Shown here one piece after another: positions 45,806-57,739 of a stretch of 64,000 bases of DNA. The DNA is taken from the NCBI GenBank assembly GCA_022592445.1, contig JABYQR010000061.1, positions 101,806 through 165,805 of the forward strand. Direction: 5' to 3'. The notes beneath the pieces were generated by a model. The model did no database searches. It was not told where the DNA came from and saw only the letters and a list, made by a program, of their open reading frames with translations. The first letter of the stretch is position 1. Each line of letters opens with the position of its first letter. Origin of the DNA: Cytidiella melzeri (taxonomy: Eukaryota > Basidiomycota > Agaricomycetes > Polyporales > Irpicaceae). The position numbers and the translations under genes are program-made.

Positions 45806-46662
45806 TATGAATAACTAAAGATTCGTGAGCTGTAGAAGGAGAGAGGAAGGACACGTCAGTTAGGGGTTGTGTCGCGCGAGACAAGAATGTGAAAGACAAA
45901 GGAGAGAAAAAAGGGAGGAATGACGAGAGCTGGCATTCATAAAGGCAGAGAGTTGTGAGCTGGAACTCACTGTAATGGGAGGGGTATTGGCTGAGGAGCG
46001 AGAGAGGGACAAGGCTTGCCTATGCCTGAGGCTGGGTAGAGGGAGGAGAGAGACGAGGAGAGAGCGAGAGATAGAGAGCAACCAGGCTTTGAACACCGCG
46101 CCCTACTTATCCCAATCCGTGATGGGAACAAACAACCGTCAACATCACGTCCTCACACACTAAACCCTAATCCGGCAACCTGCCTCTTCTGACTGCCACT
46201 CGACGAGCAGCCTTTGCGTGCTCTCCTGCCTCTAGATTGGCTTTCTGGACCTCTAAAGTGTCTTAAGCACACACTGTAGGAGCTGTACGGGCTCGAGAGA
46301 CTGGCCTCGAAAGGCAAGCCGTGAAGTTTTCAGAGACGATCAAAGTATCAGTGGTTGTCATGTACTGTATAGCCGAAAGAACTAAAGAACAGTTCCCTTA
46401 GACGACAAACAAAAAGCATCCGACATTCAGTCTCGCACCGACGCTTTAATTGCGCCAGCCTGTCGCAATATCTACTGTTGTCTTTCATAGCAAGTACAGC
46501 CAAAAGAGCAGTTGTTAACCAAGGTATGTTGTTCTGACCAATTGGGTATGTTTTGACATCGTTGGGATCAATGACCGCCCCACTGGCGTCACCACTTCAT
46601 TTCAGCTCTTATATGCGTCCCCATGAGTCGTACGTCCTCCACCCATCCTCTCTCTCCCCACC
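45806..46662. other. Divergent promoter region
   Basis: Separates the disordered-protein gene (-) and the PalI-like gene (+). Purine-rich GAGAGAGG tracts at 45835-46080 are the complement of a CT-rich leader of the minus-strand gene. No gene seen. Confidence 0.5.
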
Positions 46663-47556
46663 ATGTTCGTCTTCACCACCCCGTTGCTCGTCTTTGTCGC
46701 CTTTCTCCTCCTCCTGCTCGTCACTCTTTCCGTCCCCATCATCCACACCATCTACCTCTTCAAACTCGCGGCAAACGTGTCTGCAAGCCTGATCCAGGCC
46801 TCGGCTAGCACGACAGTCAAGTTTGGGGTCTGGGGATACTGTACATCTGGTCTCGATATCTCGTGAGTTCGTCTTCTACAACCGCCTTTTGTCCACGGCT
46901 ACCTCAAACAAATCAGTTTCTGATCATCTCACCAATTTTCAGTGCACTCGGCATTTCGGATAACCAACCCGCTTTGTGCTCCTCTCCTCGTCTCGGGTAC
47001 AACTTTGACGCAACCGTCCAGGCCGCCCTCAAGCAGTCTGGCTTCGACCCCAACGCTATCTCAAAGGGCCTCACCGCCGTCCTCGTCCTCCACCCCATAA
47101 GTGCGTCACAGACCCCGAATGACGGTTCTCGCATGTCTACATAGGCTAACAGCACACGCGTTTTGATTCGCGTAGCATGTGTCATCGCGTTCATATTCTT
47201 CCTCGCCACCGTGTTCCACCTGGCACGCCGACACAGCTTCATTAAGCGTGGTGTCTCGTGCTGCATCATTTTCCTCGGCTTGGCCACCGCACTGCTTAGC
47301 ACCCTCATCTTCTTGATCGACGTCATCCTCGTGGCTATCGTCCGCAGTCACATCAAAAAGGACACGGATGGTATCGTCTCGCTCACCTGGGGCAACGCGG
47401 TCTGGATGACCCTCGCTGCTACCATTCTTCTGTGGCTGGCGCTCGTCAGCGCGTGTCTGGGTGTGTTTAGAGGACAGAGACAGAGGTGCGTGTTGGTGTG
47501 CACCCGATTTTCACTTGCTGACCTCTTCACGAAACAGGGGTGCCTCACGTTACTAG
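46663..47556 (+). CDS. PalI/Rim9-SUR7 family membrane protein
   Basis: Four-helix plasma-membrane protein of the SUR7/PalI superfamily; PalI/Rim9 assists ambient-pH sensing, SUR7 members sit in eisosomes. Starts MFVFTTPLLVFVAFLLLLLV with helix 1. The outer loop has VKFGVWGYCTSG (the family's W-G-Y-C) and LGYNFDATVQAALKQSGFDP. Helix 2 is ACVIAFIFFLATVFHLARRH, helix 3 CCIIFLGLATALLSTLIFLI, then HIKKDTDGIVSLTWGNAVWM and helix 4 TLAATILLWLALVSACLGVF. A last intron from GTGCGT to ACAG at 47537 gives RGASRY and TAG at 47554-47556. Without that splice the frame would run on to 47768 with unrelated sequence. No long cytoplasmic tail, so it is shorter than classical PalI. Confidence 0.82.
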
Positions 47557-48614
47557 ACGACTCTCGTACGACCATGCATAGACCGAACGTCGAAGACACG
47601 AACAGTCACGTTTTTGTACCATACCCTGCTTTATTGCGTTCATGCTCCATAGCATCGGACACGAGCAAATACCCTACTATAAATTCTGTACTTACTTACT
47701 TTGTTCTGAAACGTACCCTCAGAAACGACTTAACAAACGTACTTCATCATAGATACCCAGTACCCTGAGGCCAGTCCACTTCAGATCCAGGCACCACCCT
47801 ACTTGCAAAGTAACGGATGTAATGACCACCACGACGGAGAGAGAGAAAATCCCCGGAGCATATTCTCCCGTCCCTTCATGCAAATGTCTTGGCTTAGACC
47901 ACTATCGATAAGTACATCCACCTAACCTTGTTGTTAAAGACTGCCCACATGGAACATACCTTTTCCCTTTCGCACCGGCCTACCTACAGTACTGACAACT
48001 GCTCTCGTGATCAGTGTTCGAAGGGGACCCAGCTCGAATGATGGACGACGGGTGTGCTAACCAAACATACGCCATCATCGATGACAGTATCGTATGTGCC
48101 ATTTCTTTTGGGTTCCACCGAGTGCATGGTGTGATCCAGTTATCGACCGAGAGCTCAAGTGAGATCAGTTTTTTGATGGCGTCGATGAAGTAGCGCAGTG
48201 CTAGCCTGTACGATAGAGAAATGTGGCCGGGCTCAAACACTGCTGCACCGCTATCAATTTGTCTCCGCTGCGCTAGTGTCTCAAGAGTCAACAAGCCAAG
48301 TTAGAGGCGCCCTGATACTTGACTTACGAACAGAGAGTCTAACAGAACATGATCATACATATTGGCACTGGCATCTGTTGCGTTTTTGTGCCACGTCCGC
48401 CGTCAGATTTCCCTGTTCCATATTTACGACGATCTGACAGCACTGTCAGTTTTGACAACATATGGTAGATGCCGACAGTCAATTCGGAGCGGATATACCT
48501 GCGCTTCTTCGAATAAAACAAAACGCCAGAGAGTGTGTGTGAGTGCAAGATTGATATGATGGGCACGTACACATGAGATACACATTACGAGCAGACCCCC
48601 AACGACACACATCA
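47557..48614. other. Convergent 3' flanks, no gene
   Basis: Lies between PalI-like (+) and Nop2 (-) stops. Frames at 47980-48294 and 48339-48618 are unlike proteins. Nothing repetitive seen. Confidence 0.45.
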
Positions 48615-51109
48615 TCATGCAGCAGATGCTGCTTTTGTAGTACTACGCGGAGGAACACGCAGACCCTTGGCCCTCATCCTCTTCCGCTTCGACTCTGTCC
48701 ATGGAAACACAATCAGCGAACATGAGCATAGACGAAAAAAAGGCAAAAACGGACCTTCGATGTACACCCGATCCTCCTCCTCATTGAACGCAAACGCACC
48801 ACCGACGCTTACCTCACCCCCATCCACAGCACCCCACACCTCCTCCTTCTCCTCCTCCACCACCTTCTTCGCCCTCTTCTCCACCTTGAACTTGGCCACA
48901 AAGAACCCGTCCATGTTATGCACGTGCGGATAAAATCGCCTTGTCAAGCTTACAGCCGGGTTGAAATTCTTTCCCCGGAAGCTTTTGAACCCCGGGACGC
49001 CAAACTCCAACCCCGTCTCGACGAGCTTCACGTTCGGGCGTTTACGAAGAGCGTAGTCCACCACGGCCTCGTTCTCGTCCACCGTGACGGAACACGTCGA
49101 GTACACGACGTACCCGCCCGTTCTGGACTCGGGGCTGACAGAGTCGATGGCGCAGAGGATCAGCTGCTTTTGGAGGTGGGAGAGCAGGGTGAAGTCGCGC
49201 TCTGACTGTTTCGTACGCACGCGTTAGCATAACGATGAATTTGTCACAAACAAGAAATCCTCACCTTGTTGGTCTTCACACTCGCATCCTTGCTGATCAC
49301 CCCGGTGCCGCTACACGGCGCGTCCAAAAGCACTCTATCAAAGCCGCCCATCACCTTTGGAAACTCCCTCCCGTCGTACGAACACACCACGACGTTCTTG
49401 CATCCCAGCCGATGCACGTTCGCCGTCAAACTCTTCGTCCTCGCCTTGTTCGCATCGTTCGCGAACACTACCCCCGTGTTCTGCATTAGCGCAGCCATAT
49501 GCGTCGTCTTCCCCCCCGGCGCACTGGCCATATCCAACACACGCTCATTCGGCTGTGGGCTAAGCGCGATCACGGGTAGGAAGGATGAGGCGGCTTGGAG
49601 CATGTAGTGTCCCGCGAGGTATTCCGGTGTTGCGCCGATGGGCACGCTGCTTTCGAACACTTGAAGTCCGACGTTGGTCCACTTTCCGATGGGCTCGAGG
49701 TTGACGCCGCGGTTGACGAGAGCTTGCGCGAGGTCTCGACGGCGGGTTCGGAGAGTGTTGGTACGGATGGTGACTGGGCGAGGGACCTCGTTGGCTTCGA
49801 AGAATTCGATTGCCTGTAAGGGGGATGGATAAGTGGGAGAAGACTGAGGTTCTTTGAAGCTTACTTCAGAGATGGGAAAGAGTTGGAATAGCTTTTCGGC
49901 TAAAAAGTCATTGTAGCCGTAGTAGTTTGCGATATCGGAAACCAGCTGTTGAACGTATTCTGCTCTTGATCTATAGCACGTAACATAAGCTATAACCCCC
50001 GCTCTGCGAAGAGAAATGAAGTGTTCCACTAACCGGCCTTTTGCACCTAACCGACTAAAGCTCCCCAGCACTCGAACGCACTCCCGCATTCGTCGCTGCA
50101 CCACGTGTACCTGAGGGCCACCGGTTTTCTTCTCTTCCTCTCTCTCCTCAGCAGTCGGAAGCTGAAACGCTTCACCGTCGTCTTCCCCCTCTTCCTCTGC
50201 ACCTTCTAGGTCATCATCCTCACTAGCAGCTTCGGCCGCACGAATCTCTTCCAAGTCGAGCTCAGCCTCCCGCGCTGCCTTTGCATCCAGTGCTCGTGAA
50301 CGCGCCTCCATGTTTGCCATCGTAACAGCACCATCTGCGTCGTCGTCATCGTCGTCATCGTCAGCCGAAGAAGAGTCGTCTGATCCAGTTGGGATAATCT
50401 TGGCAGGACGTTCTTGCTGTTTTGATTTCTTTCCTTTCAGTCGTGGGGGTGGAACTTCAGGCTCGTCTTCTTCATCCGAGCTGAGGTCGAGTTCTTCAAT
50501 GGGACCTCTGAGCATGTCATCACTGGTGAAAGCGACAGTCCTTAGTTCGAGCTGTTGAAGACATTGCAGAAGCACGTACTCGTCCTCCACATCTTTCATG
50601 TCAAAATCCGCAAGGTCTCCAGCAAAACCTGACAAGTCCTCTTCATCGCTATCGCGGAACAAAGACCTAACACAACGTTCAATTTAGCAATAAAGCACAC
50701 AGTATGATGAGTGTCCGCAAACATACTTTCTCTGAACCTGCAAACCATCTTCGTCCTCTACATCCTCCCAACCTTCACTACCCCCATCCTCTTCAACTTC
50801 AACCTCCTCTTCCTCCTCCACTGCTTGGTGTTTCGATTTTTTGGACACAGCGTCCGACTTTGCTGCTTTCTTCCCTTCGACACCCTTCTTTCCCTTTACT
50901 TCCTTCCCCTCTTTACTCTCCCTCACCTTCTTCGTCGGCCTCCTACTAACAACAGTCTCCTCCTTCCCATTCCCGACAACGTCGTCATCGAACTCTGCCT
51001 TTCGCTTGCCGAGCTTCTTCGCAGACGGACGACCGCTGACACCCGCCTGGCCATTCACCTCTGCGAACGGCGCGGGGTCGCCTTGTTTGTTCTTTGCTCG
51101 TCGACCCAT
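48615..51109 (-). CDS. NOP2: Nop2, 25S rRNA (cytosine-C5)-methyltransferase
   Basis: Nucleolar RNA m5C methyltransferase and 60S assembly factor. Starts MGRRAKNKQGDPAPFAEVNG at 51109. Long charged N-terminus: KKLGKRKAEFDDDVVGNGKE, Lys-rich and Glu-rich runs, then DSDEEDLSGFAGDLADFDMK and DDDDDDDDADGAVTMANMEA. RNA-binding part SRAEYVQQLVSDIANYYGYN, EKLFQLFPISEAIEFFEANE, PRPVTIRTNTLRTRRRDLA. Catalytic Rossmann domain: YMLQAASSFLPVIALSPQ, ERVLDMASAPGGKTTHMAAL (SAM site), ANDANKARTKSLTANVHRLG, GFDRVLLDAPCSGTGVIS (catalytic Cys in PCSGTG), GGYVVYSTCSVTVDENEAVV (second Cys, TCS), RRFYPHVHNMDGFFVAKFKV. The tail is basic (SKRKRMRAKGLRVPP). All parts present and in order. Confidence 0.95.
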
Positions 51110-51800
51110 CGTGTCTTGTTCAGTATTCGGTGTCGAACGTAAGAAGAGAGGTTATTTAGAGTTTGAGAGATCACTGCATTCAGCGAGCTCAAAAGTTGCC
51201 TTGAACAAGCGCTTCGTGTGCATATTTTTGGGATCTCCGATCGGTTTGTTCGACACAGTAGGAGCGATTCCTGATTAGGTAGGCTGGTAGGTTCGATGGC
51301 TCGCAACTGATAATTCTTTGTTCACTAAGCTCGCTACTCTGTCAGTCCAGCTCAGCCACTCAGCTGAGTATTAAATGTTTTGTTGTTTCACTCATTGCTA
51401 AAATTTAATTATTTCGTAGCATGCTTGTCTACTGATTCTGTGCTAATGGTACAGTGTAGGACCGGTCCTCTGCCCAATGTTTCAAGATTGACCTCCAGAA
51501 GGCTTGTGTCAGTCAATTTGTTCATTCTCTGCTACTCAACAGATTCAAATAGATTGTAAATACTGCTCAAATTGTTGTGGATGGCCCTACTAGCCCTTAT
51601 TTTTTGCAAATTACCTCTAGTTTTTACCTTTAAAACCTTGGGCTGCAACCCAGTTGCAACCCTCTCTGCACAAACTCCTTGCATGTCTATTAAGCGCCCA
51701 ATCACATGGCTTAGACACTCTGCATGGTCATGTTACTTGCTGCTACGTTACACTGGCACATGACTCAGCTTATGTAAGACCACATGGCTACAACCACATG
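51110..51800. other. Promoter of NOP2, then AT-rich boundary of the transposon zone
   Basis: The first 200 bases are the NOP2 promoter. From about 51350 the base composition turns AT-rich and no coding frame is seen. This marks the left edge of the transposable-element zone. Confidence 0.45.
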
Positions 51801-52470
51801 GCTCATCCCATAGCTAGGGTTTGACGTCATAGATACTGTTCACATGGACTCCTATTGTTCTTTTGCTATTGTTCTCTTTAGGGTAGAGTGTTCTCACAGG
51901 TGTGGGAAAATGGAATACAATAATTGGTCTCCTTTTAGATAGATTCTCTCATGAGTAGAGGTCTTGGCAGAGTCCAGACAATAGCTATTGTTCTCCTTTA
52001 GGTAGTTCTATTGTTCTTTGTTCACACAGCTTCTTGCAAAGCCTGCCCTTAACATGGTCTGTGCGCATGTCCCTGAAGTCCATATAAACAGCTGCATATA
52101 TGCTCCTAGCCCCCCATCTCGATCTCTTGGTCTTTACTGGGCTAGGTAAGCAAACCCCCTCTTGTACTACATAGCGGGTAGTATCAATCTAACTTGGTCT
52201 TTACTGGGCTAAATCTCTGAATAAGCTTGATAGCTGGTGAACACATTGTGCTTCACACCTGCCACCACCTTGTTGTCATTGTCCACTTTGTGTCCCTGTT
52301 TGTCACGTCGAGCCCTGTCTCTGTGTCATCGAGTGTCCTCACAAAGCATCACTTTGCTGTGGTAGTAGGGATCTTCTACCTGTCTACAGGGATTTTGCAG
52401 AATTGCCCCAATTGTCTAGTCAGAAGAATGCTAGGAAGTTTCTCCCCTTCTGGTGTTGTTGACTCAACGT
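51800..52470 (+). repeat. LTR-like segment of a Ty3-type element, plus orientation (ends uncertain)
   Basis: Resembles the LTR at 61001. Both have several TATTGTTCT-type motifs (51856-52015 here), a shared AGTCCAGAC, a TATA-like CCATATAAACAG (52079), then a direct repeat: CTTGGTCTTTACTGGGCTA at 52126-52144 and again at 52193-52211. The first copy is followed directly by GGTAAGC, a splice-donor-like sequence. No plus-strand gag follows, and the nearest pol fragment is on the other strand, so this is probably a solo or truncated LTR. Terminal TG..CA and target-site duplication were not identified. Confidence 0.5.
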
Positions 52471-52476
52471 TACCTG

Positions 52477-53083
52477 TCAGTGTGATGTTGTTGAGATATC
52501 CAGACCAATGTGTTTGTCTTCATCCCAGCTAAGATTGTATGTGGATGGATAGACTGTGCAAAGGAAAGCAGGGTCAGTATGGGTATTTGATTCCTGACAG
52601 TGTGAGCAGAGATCCGCAAAGAGTAAAGCTTTGATGAGTTGGGGCACTCCAGGGTTTGCTTTGTAGAAGTTGTCAATCCCTTCTTGACTATTCTTGAGGT
52701 TTTTGACCGGTTCCCAGCTATTGTGTCCATCTGAATACCCTTCCCATTTGACTAGGAATTGCAATTTCTTCCATCGTCTGTGTAGCCTGCTGTCTAGCAC
52801 CTTTTTGACAACGTACTGCTCTTCTCCTTCTATGACGATAGGATCAGGAGGTGGAGGTACGTCTTTGGCGTTGTTGTGCCAGGGACTTAGACAGTTGATG
52901 TTGAAGACAGCGTGGATTTGGAGATAGCTGGGCAGATTGAGCTTGTAGTCAATATTGCCAATGCGTTCAATGACTTTGTACAGGCTGAGCTGTTGTGGAC
53001 CAAGCTTAGGTGTGGCCTGGTGCATGTTGATGTTCTTGGAATTCAGCCAGACCATGTCGCCTACTTGGATGACTCTTGCCACA
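52477..53083 (-). mobile_element. Ty3/gypsy chromovirus pol 3' end (integrase tail and chromodomain), truncated
   Basis: Open minus-strand frame: VGDMVWLNSKNI, PKLGPQQLSLYKVIERIGNI, DYKLNLPSYLQIHAVFNINC, LSPWHNN, PPPPDPIVIEGEEQYVVKKV and the chromodomain core LQFLVKWEGYSDGHNSWEP with NLKNSQEGIDNFYKAN. This is the integrase C-terminal region and chromodomain of a chromovirus. No stop in this part. It is cut off at 53083/53084 by the hAT element; the remaining pol and gag are not found on the far side in matching orientation. Confidence 0.85.
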
Positions 53084-53101
53084 TAGGGACCAGCACGAGT
53101 G
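53084..53101. repeat. hAT left terminal inverted repeat
   Basis: TAGGGACCAGCACGAGTG, a perfect match to the complement of 57722-57739. The next 20 bases are not part of the perfect match. Confidence 0.85.
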
Positions 53102-53270
53102 CAGGTTACTCGTGAGTAGGCATGGGTAGACTTGTGAAAAATAAGCCCAAGTACCTGACCCGCGGGTCCAAGTACCTGGATCCCACGGGTCAGTACGGAT
53201 CTGGGTTGGCGATTTTGTATGCTACAAGTACCTGCAAGTAACCTACACCGAGAGCACACCGGGCTATCTA

Positions 53271-56110
53271 CTAAGCTGTGCTAATGCTGTCCATGCTCTC
53301 GCTTTCAGAGTCCGAGTACAACATAACAACTGTTCCAGCGCGTGTCCTCTTCCGCTTCTTAGCGAAGACATCCACAATCTCCCCCTCAGGAACAAACCCC
53401 GGCATTTTGAACCATGAGCTAAGCACTGTAGCAGCTCGAACAGACTCGTCCGAGAGATTATGGCGGAGCTTGCTCACAGTCAGTCCACCACGCGAGAATC
53501 CACGCTCGACATCCACCGACGACGCTGTAAACCAGAATAGTGAGACCCCTGCAACAGCTAGCAGCAATAAAATACTGTTACCTGGCGCCGACAGAAAGTC
53601 AATAGCCATGCGGCTCATTGGACAAACCCCGATCGCATGCCACCACTGCAACGGGTCGCTGACCCCGTTGATCGGCGGTGTATCAAACCACTCTTTGAGT
53701 GCATCAGCAGATGACTCACTGGCGCCAAAGTTATCAATGGCATCGAAAAGATTTGTTGTAGAACCCTGAGAATGGGCACAGTTGGTGACCAAGCACACAA
53801 GAAAAAAGGAAAGACGTACTGATGAGCCATTAGCTTCAGTGCTTACACTGCTATTAGGCCTGTAATGCTTCCATTGGTCTCGAAGAATCGTCTTTGCGGC
53901 CTCGATCCACTCTGCCTTCCATCCTTTGGCCCGGAAATAAGCCAGCTTGTATCTCGGATGAAGTACTGGAAGCTCTGATTAGGGCGATAGCTTATTAAAG
54001 GATGATGAACGTACCCATCGCGCAACGATGCATAATGGAGTCATCCGTCTTCGCGTAATACTTGTCCAGAACAGCGCAACCGCGAGCAGCCGCGACACGG
54101 AGGATTGATGAAAGGGTAATGTCGTCGCTCATGCTGTTACACTGCTCCGTGAGAAGGTCGATGATCGGAATGACCTCGTGTAGCAGCGGTCTATTTTTTT
54201 GGGACATCCGATTGGTTGCATCGAGGAAAACCTGGATCAATATCAATGTCAGAAGAGGACGACAATCAGTAACTGCAGCGGACAGACCTTGAGAAGTGGT
54301 TCAAGGGTCTTGAGTAATGTCCATTCTTCATCAGTAAGTTGGTACTGTTTGAGCGCGGTCTTCTTATCCGTGTTGAATGCGGGCATAATGGTGAGCATGT
54401 CCAGCGGCCGCCGTAGATGAATTGCTGAGCTAAGCATCATGGACGTCGAGTTCCATCTGGTTCGAACGGCCTGCGAAATGCGTCGAGAGGGAACATCGAG
54501 CTTGTTGCAGAGCCCATCGAGCTCGGTAAGCATTACCGGTGACTTGGCAATGCGGTTGGCAAGTTTTGTGACCTATGTAGCAGGTTAATTGGCATATTTG
54601 TGCTGAATAGCAGCACCCACGTACCTTTTTCAGAGCTGAGCGGCCGCGCTTGGCATCCCAGTCCAACAAAATAACACGCTCATTGACGTCGGCAGCAATC
54701 TCGTCTATCTCCGCCTCGTTGTGAGCCTGCCGGTCCGTGTCTATCTCCTCATCTTGCTCCAAGTCTTCAGGGTTATCGTCAGCATCGTCAATGTCTTCGT
54801 CTTCGTCAGTCACGCCGGCAAGTGCATCGGCATTTGTAGTCTTGCGCTTGGAGATGAAAGGTGAGAGGATGGCCTACAAGGGTTCATTATCATTGAGGTC
54901 GTAGTGATTATTGGGACCGCTCACCTTCACAACGAGGTTGATGATGTGGCATATGCATCGGATTTGAGTATGGCGTCCGTTGCGGCCAGTTGGAAGTGCC
55001 ATCTCTAGCGTTGCGATGGCCGTATCATTGTTTGATGCGTTGTCGCATGCCTGGCCAAGAAGCTGTGACAGATATCAGTACAATTTCGAGGCATTGGATA
55101 CTGCGACTCACCTTTTTGTCGACATTGAATTCGCGAAGACAGTGCTCTATCTGTTCACCCAGGTAGATGCCGGTGTGACTCTTCGTCAGTCTACAAAGTG
55201 GAAGAATAAGGCAATGAGAAAAGAAGTCCGATGAGCAAACTGTACTTTATGATATCGAGGATTGTTGAACACGGAGCGCCGTCTCGAGTGAAGTAGATGA
55301 TGACGCCGAGGAAGGAGATGACGTTGGGCGAGGTCCAGCCATCAAAACCAATGTGAACTTGGCCCTCATACTGACCAAGAAGCTTTGCGACGGCGCGCTT
55401 GCAGATTTGAAATGTCTCCTTCACGTCGCGGGACACAGTGAATGACGATGGGACCTTGACACGGGCGTACAACATCTTGAAAATGTCCAGGAGTTCTGGG
55501 TCGTCGAGTATACCGAATGGACGATGACGCTGTGTTACCCAGCTTACGGCTTTGAAGCGCATTTTCGCATCAGAGTATGTTGAACCGTGGGTGAATGAAG
55601 CGATGCTCGAATCTTCAGAAGCGACCGCAGGGTCACAACAATCTTCGTGGCGTTTGAGGTTGCTGGTCGAATCGTCATAACGTACGCGAACGAGGAAGCG
55701 CGAGGGGTTCCTGGTTCAGAAACAATAGCAAATTAGCAAAACTTGAATGAAAGAATAGATCCAGGCAAATTGAACATACTTGAGGCAGATGAATTGGTAT
55801 TTGACCTTGCCGTTCTCAACAATGATGTTCGGTGGCATCTTGAAGTGCTTGTATGATCGTGACGTCCATGAAGCAAGCTGCTTGGCTGTTGTCCATTAGT
55901 ATTTGGAAAGCAAGCAGATGTTAATGTTGTAAACTTACTAAGGACTTCTTCGTTACTCTTGTTAGCAGTATCGTATCGTATATCGAACTTCTCCTTCTTG
56001 GAAAGTGGACGAGCGGGGGTTGTAGATGAGCTCGTGGACTCGCTGGGGGAGTTTGGTGCCGGCGAGGAAGTTTCGTCGATTGTACGGTGGCGCTTGCGCT
56101 GACGAGACAT
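53271..56110 (-). CDS. hAT-family transposase, apparently intact
   Basis: Starts MSRQRKRHRTIDETSSPAPN at 56110 with a Ser/Pro-rich N-terminus and PLSKKEKFDIRYDTANKSNE. A BED-like region follows (YQFICLK..YDDSTSNLKRHEDCC). Core: PFGILDDPELLDIFKMLYAR, VKVPSSFTVSRDVKETF, VHIGFDGWTSPNVISFLGVI (RNase-H fold, first catalytic Asp), GQACDNASNNDTAIATLEMA (second Asp region), IRCICHIINLVVKAILS (C/H..H motif), an acidic insert (DEDEDIDDADDNPEDLEQDE), VRTRWNSTSMMLSSAIHLRR (RW motif), VLHPRYKLAYFRAKGW and the hATC dimerisation domain SSVDVERGFSRGGLTVSKLR, HNLSDESVRAATVLSSWFK. About 800 residues with short introns; I saw no stop or frameshift in conserved parts. It could be active. Confidence 0.88.
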
Positions 56111-57080
56111 GCAGCACGGAAAGAGAAAGAATAGACGATGGGCAATGGGCGATGGAGGGAACAGAGGCGAGGACCGAAAAAAAATCGCTGCAGCTTCTCA
56201 CGGCGAAATCATTCGGTATCGCACTCGCGAGAGGGGCGCGTTAGGGGCAAGATACTTAGGAGTCTGAGGGATTTATCCATAAGTATAACTACATGGGGAA
56301 GAATTACAAGAGAATAAGATGAAGATAGAGCACTAACCGCTGGTGGACAACATTGCTCAAAGTGAATAAGTGTGCCATGTCGACGTCTTCGTCACCGCAT
56401 CCGCTGCACGACTCTGACTACCCCACGGCAGCCACGCACTCAAAACCCGACGCTTACTCCCCGAGGGGATATCCACGTCAAAGCGGGCCTGAATGACGAG
56501 TAGGCTACAATTCACTTCTACTTACAACTGCTGGGTAGTTCAAGGTAGCGCAGGGAGCAATCATTGAGCAGCGGTGACGAGGAAGCATTCTTTGAGAGAC
56601 AGTGTATGTCAGTGATGAAATACTAGTAGCTTGAGGCGAAAGACAAGGATGTTGTGTTGAGAATTGAGAGCGTGTAGTACATGGCAGGCATGGAATTATA
56701 TGCAGTCAGCAGTACGTAACTAGAGTCAACCCGACAGTGTACCGCATCTGTGCCACGACACACTCCTGCCTACCATCTAGACTGTCAAGAAGGCCGACTC
56801 CGACCATTGGAGATAGCCATCGAGACACCTGGACCACGCAGAGAGTCCTCCAATCGCTGTTGCATCCCCTTTATTGTTCCTTGAGTCGGTTGTCTAGATG
56901 CTAAGTAGTTGCCAAGTAAGTGCTCCCGCGTTCACTCGCTCAAACTAAAGCTCATATATACTTGTTCAGTCAGCTGCAGCTTTACATTCATTGCAAGCAC
57001 GAACGAACAGCCTCATACCACACGCGCACCCCCTCACCATCGACTCCAAGCACAGGGTCCAAGCCCATATAGAGAACGAT
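56111..57080. other. Non-coding 5' side of the hAT element
   Basis: Transposase promoter side. No second gene: frames at 56909-57097 and 57187-57438 show no transposon-partner motif. Confidence 0.4.
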
Positions 57081-57142
57081 CAAGTGCGGCACACTAGAAG
57101 TGTCCCGCACTTGAACCTGCACGAAAGCTGTTCGTGCAGGTT
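57081..57142. repeat. Two adjacent hairpins inside the hAT element
   Basis: First: CAAGTGCGGCACACT (57081-57095), loop AGA, AGTGTCCCGCACTTG (57099-57113); 15-bp stem with one mismatch. Second: AACCTGCACGAA (57114-57125), loop AGCTG, TTCGTGCAGGTT (57131-57142); perfect 12-bp stem. They abut with no spacer. Confidence 0.8.
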
Positions 57143-57721
57143 AATGTCACATTTTTTTTACAAGACGAGCGGTTGTTAGGTGCGTCATGGCTCCTCAGTC
57201 TATCTTCAAACTCGCACTGACTCCATCTTTAGCTACGATGCCACCGAGTCAATCTCACGACAACTCACGGCGCTGGCTCAACCCTGAGCACCCCTCGATC
57301 CCAACCAACATACCTTGCCTAACCCCTAACGGCCTGACAGACCTCAAGATCGCGAATTGTCACTATTTGATTATTTTCGACGCTGAAGCACTTGAACGTG
57401 ATGTCCTTGGTTTATCCGTTGCTTGGTGTTCCGAATAATGAGTAGCTTCATCCAGATAAGTAGTGTAACATCTGATACTTATATCGTAACAGTCTGTGTA
57501 GATATGTACAAGTACTTGACCTGATAGATCTGCGGCAGGTTATTACCTGACCCATGGATCCCAGGTACTCATGGGACTACTCGTGGCAGGTCGACCTGCG
57601 GGTTGGCAGGTACCTGCAGTGCGGCTCTGAATCACCCGTGGCAAAGCACCTGCGCGGATCTGAGTAGCGTTTTGGAGAGTGCGGTGACCTGCAGGTTGCG
57701 GATCCAGGTCACCCGCGGGTA

Positions 57722-57739
57722 CACTCGTGCTGGTCCCTA
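57722..57739. repeat. hAT right terminal inverted repeat
   Basis: CACTCGTGCTGGTCCCTA, exact complement of 53084-53101. Confidence 0.85.

Larger units (their letters stand above)
53084..57739 (-). mobile_element. hAT DNA transposon, 4.66 kb, with 18-bp terminal inverted repeats
   Basis: Bounded by TAGGGACCAGCACGAGTG (53084-53101) and its exact complement CACTCGTGCTGGTCCCTA (57722-57739). TAGGG ends are usual in hAT elements. Inside is one minus-strand transposase gene. Both ends carry many short ACCTGC/GCAGGT and ACCCGCGGGT-like motifs, candidate transposase-binding sites. hAT insertion normally leaves an 8-bp duplication, but the flanks differ (TTGCCACA before 53084, CTGCTGAT after 57739). 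The element has probably been involved in a rearrangement after insertion. Confidence 0.85.

Noticed and set aside
47538..47768. Longer C-terminus for the PalI-like protein
   Set aside because: It arises only by reading through a good intron (GTGCGT..ACAG); the added sequence is not protein-like.
51800..53083. LTR-like segment as the 3' LTR of the neighbouring chromovirus fragment
   Set aside because: Its TATA box, repeats and donor-like site read on the plus strand, while that pol fragment reads on the minus strand, so they do not belong together.
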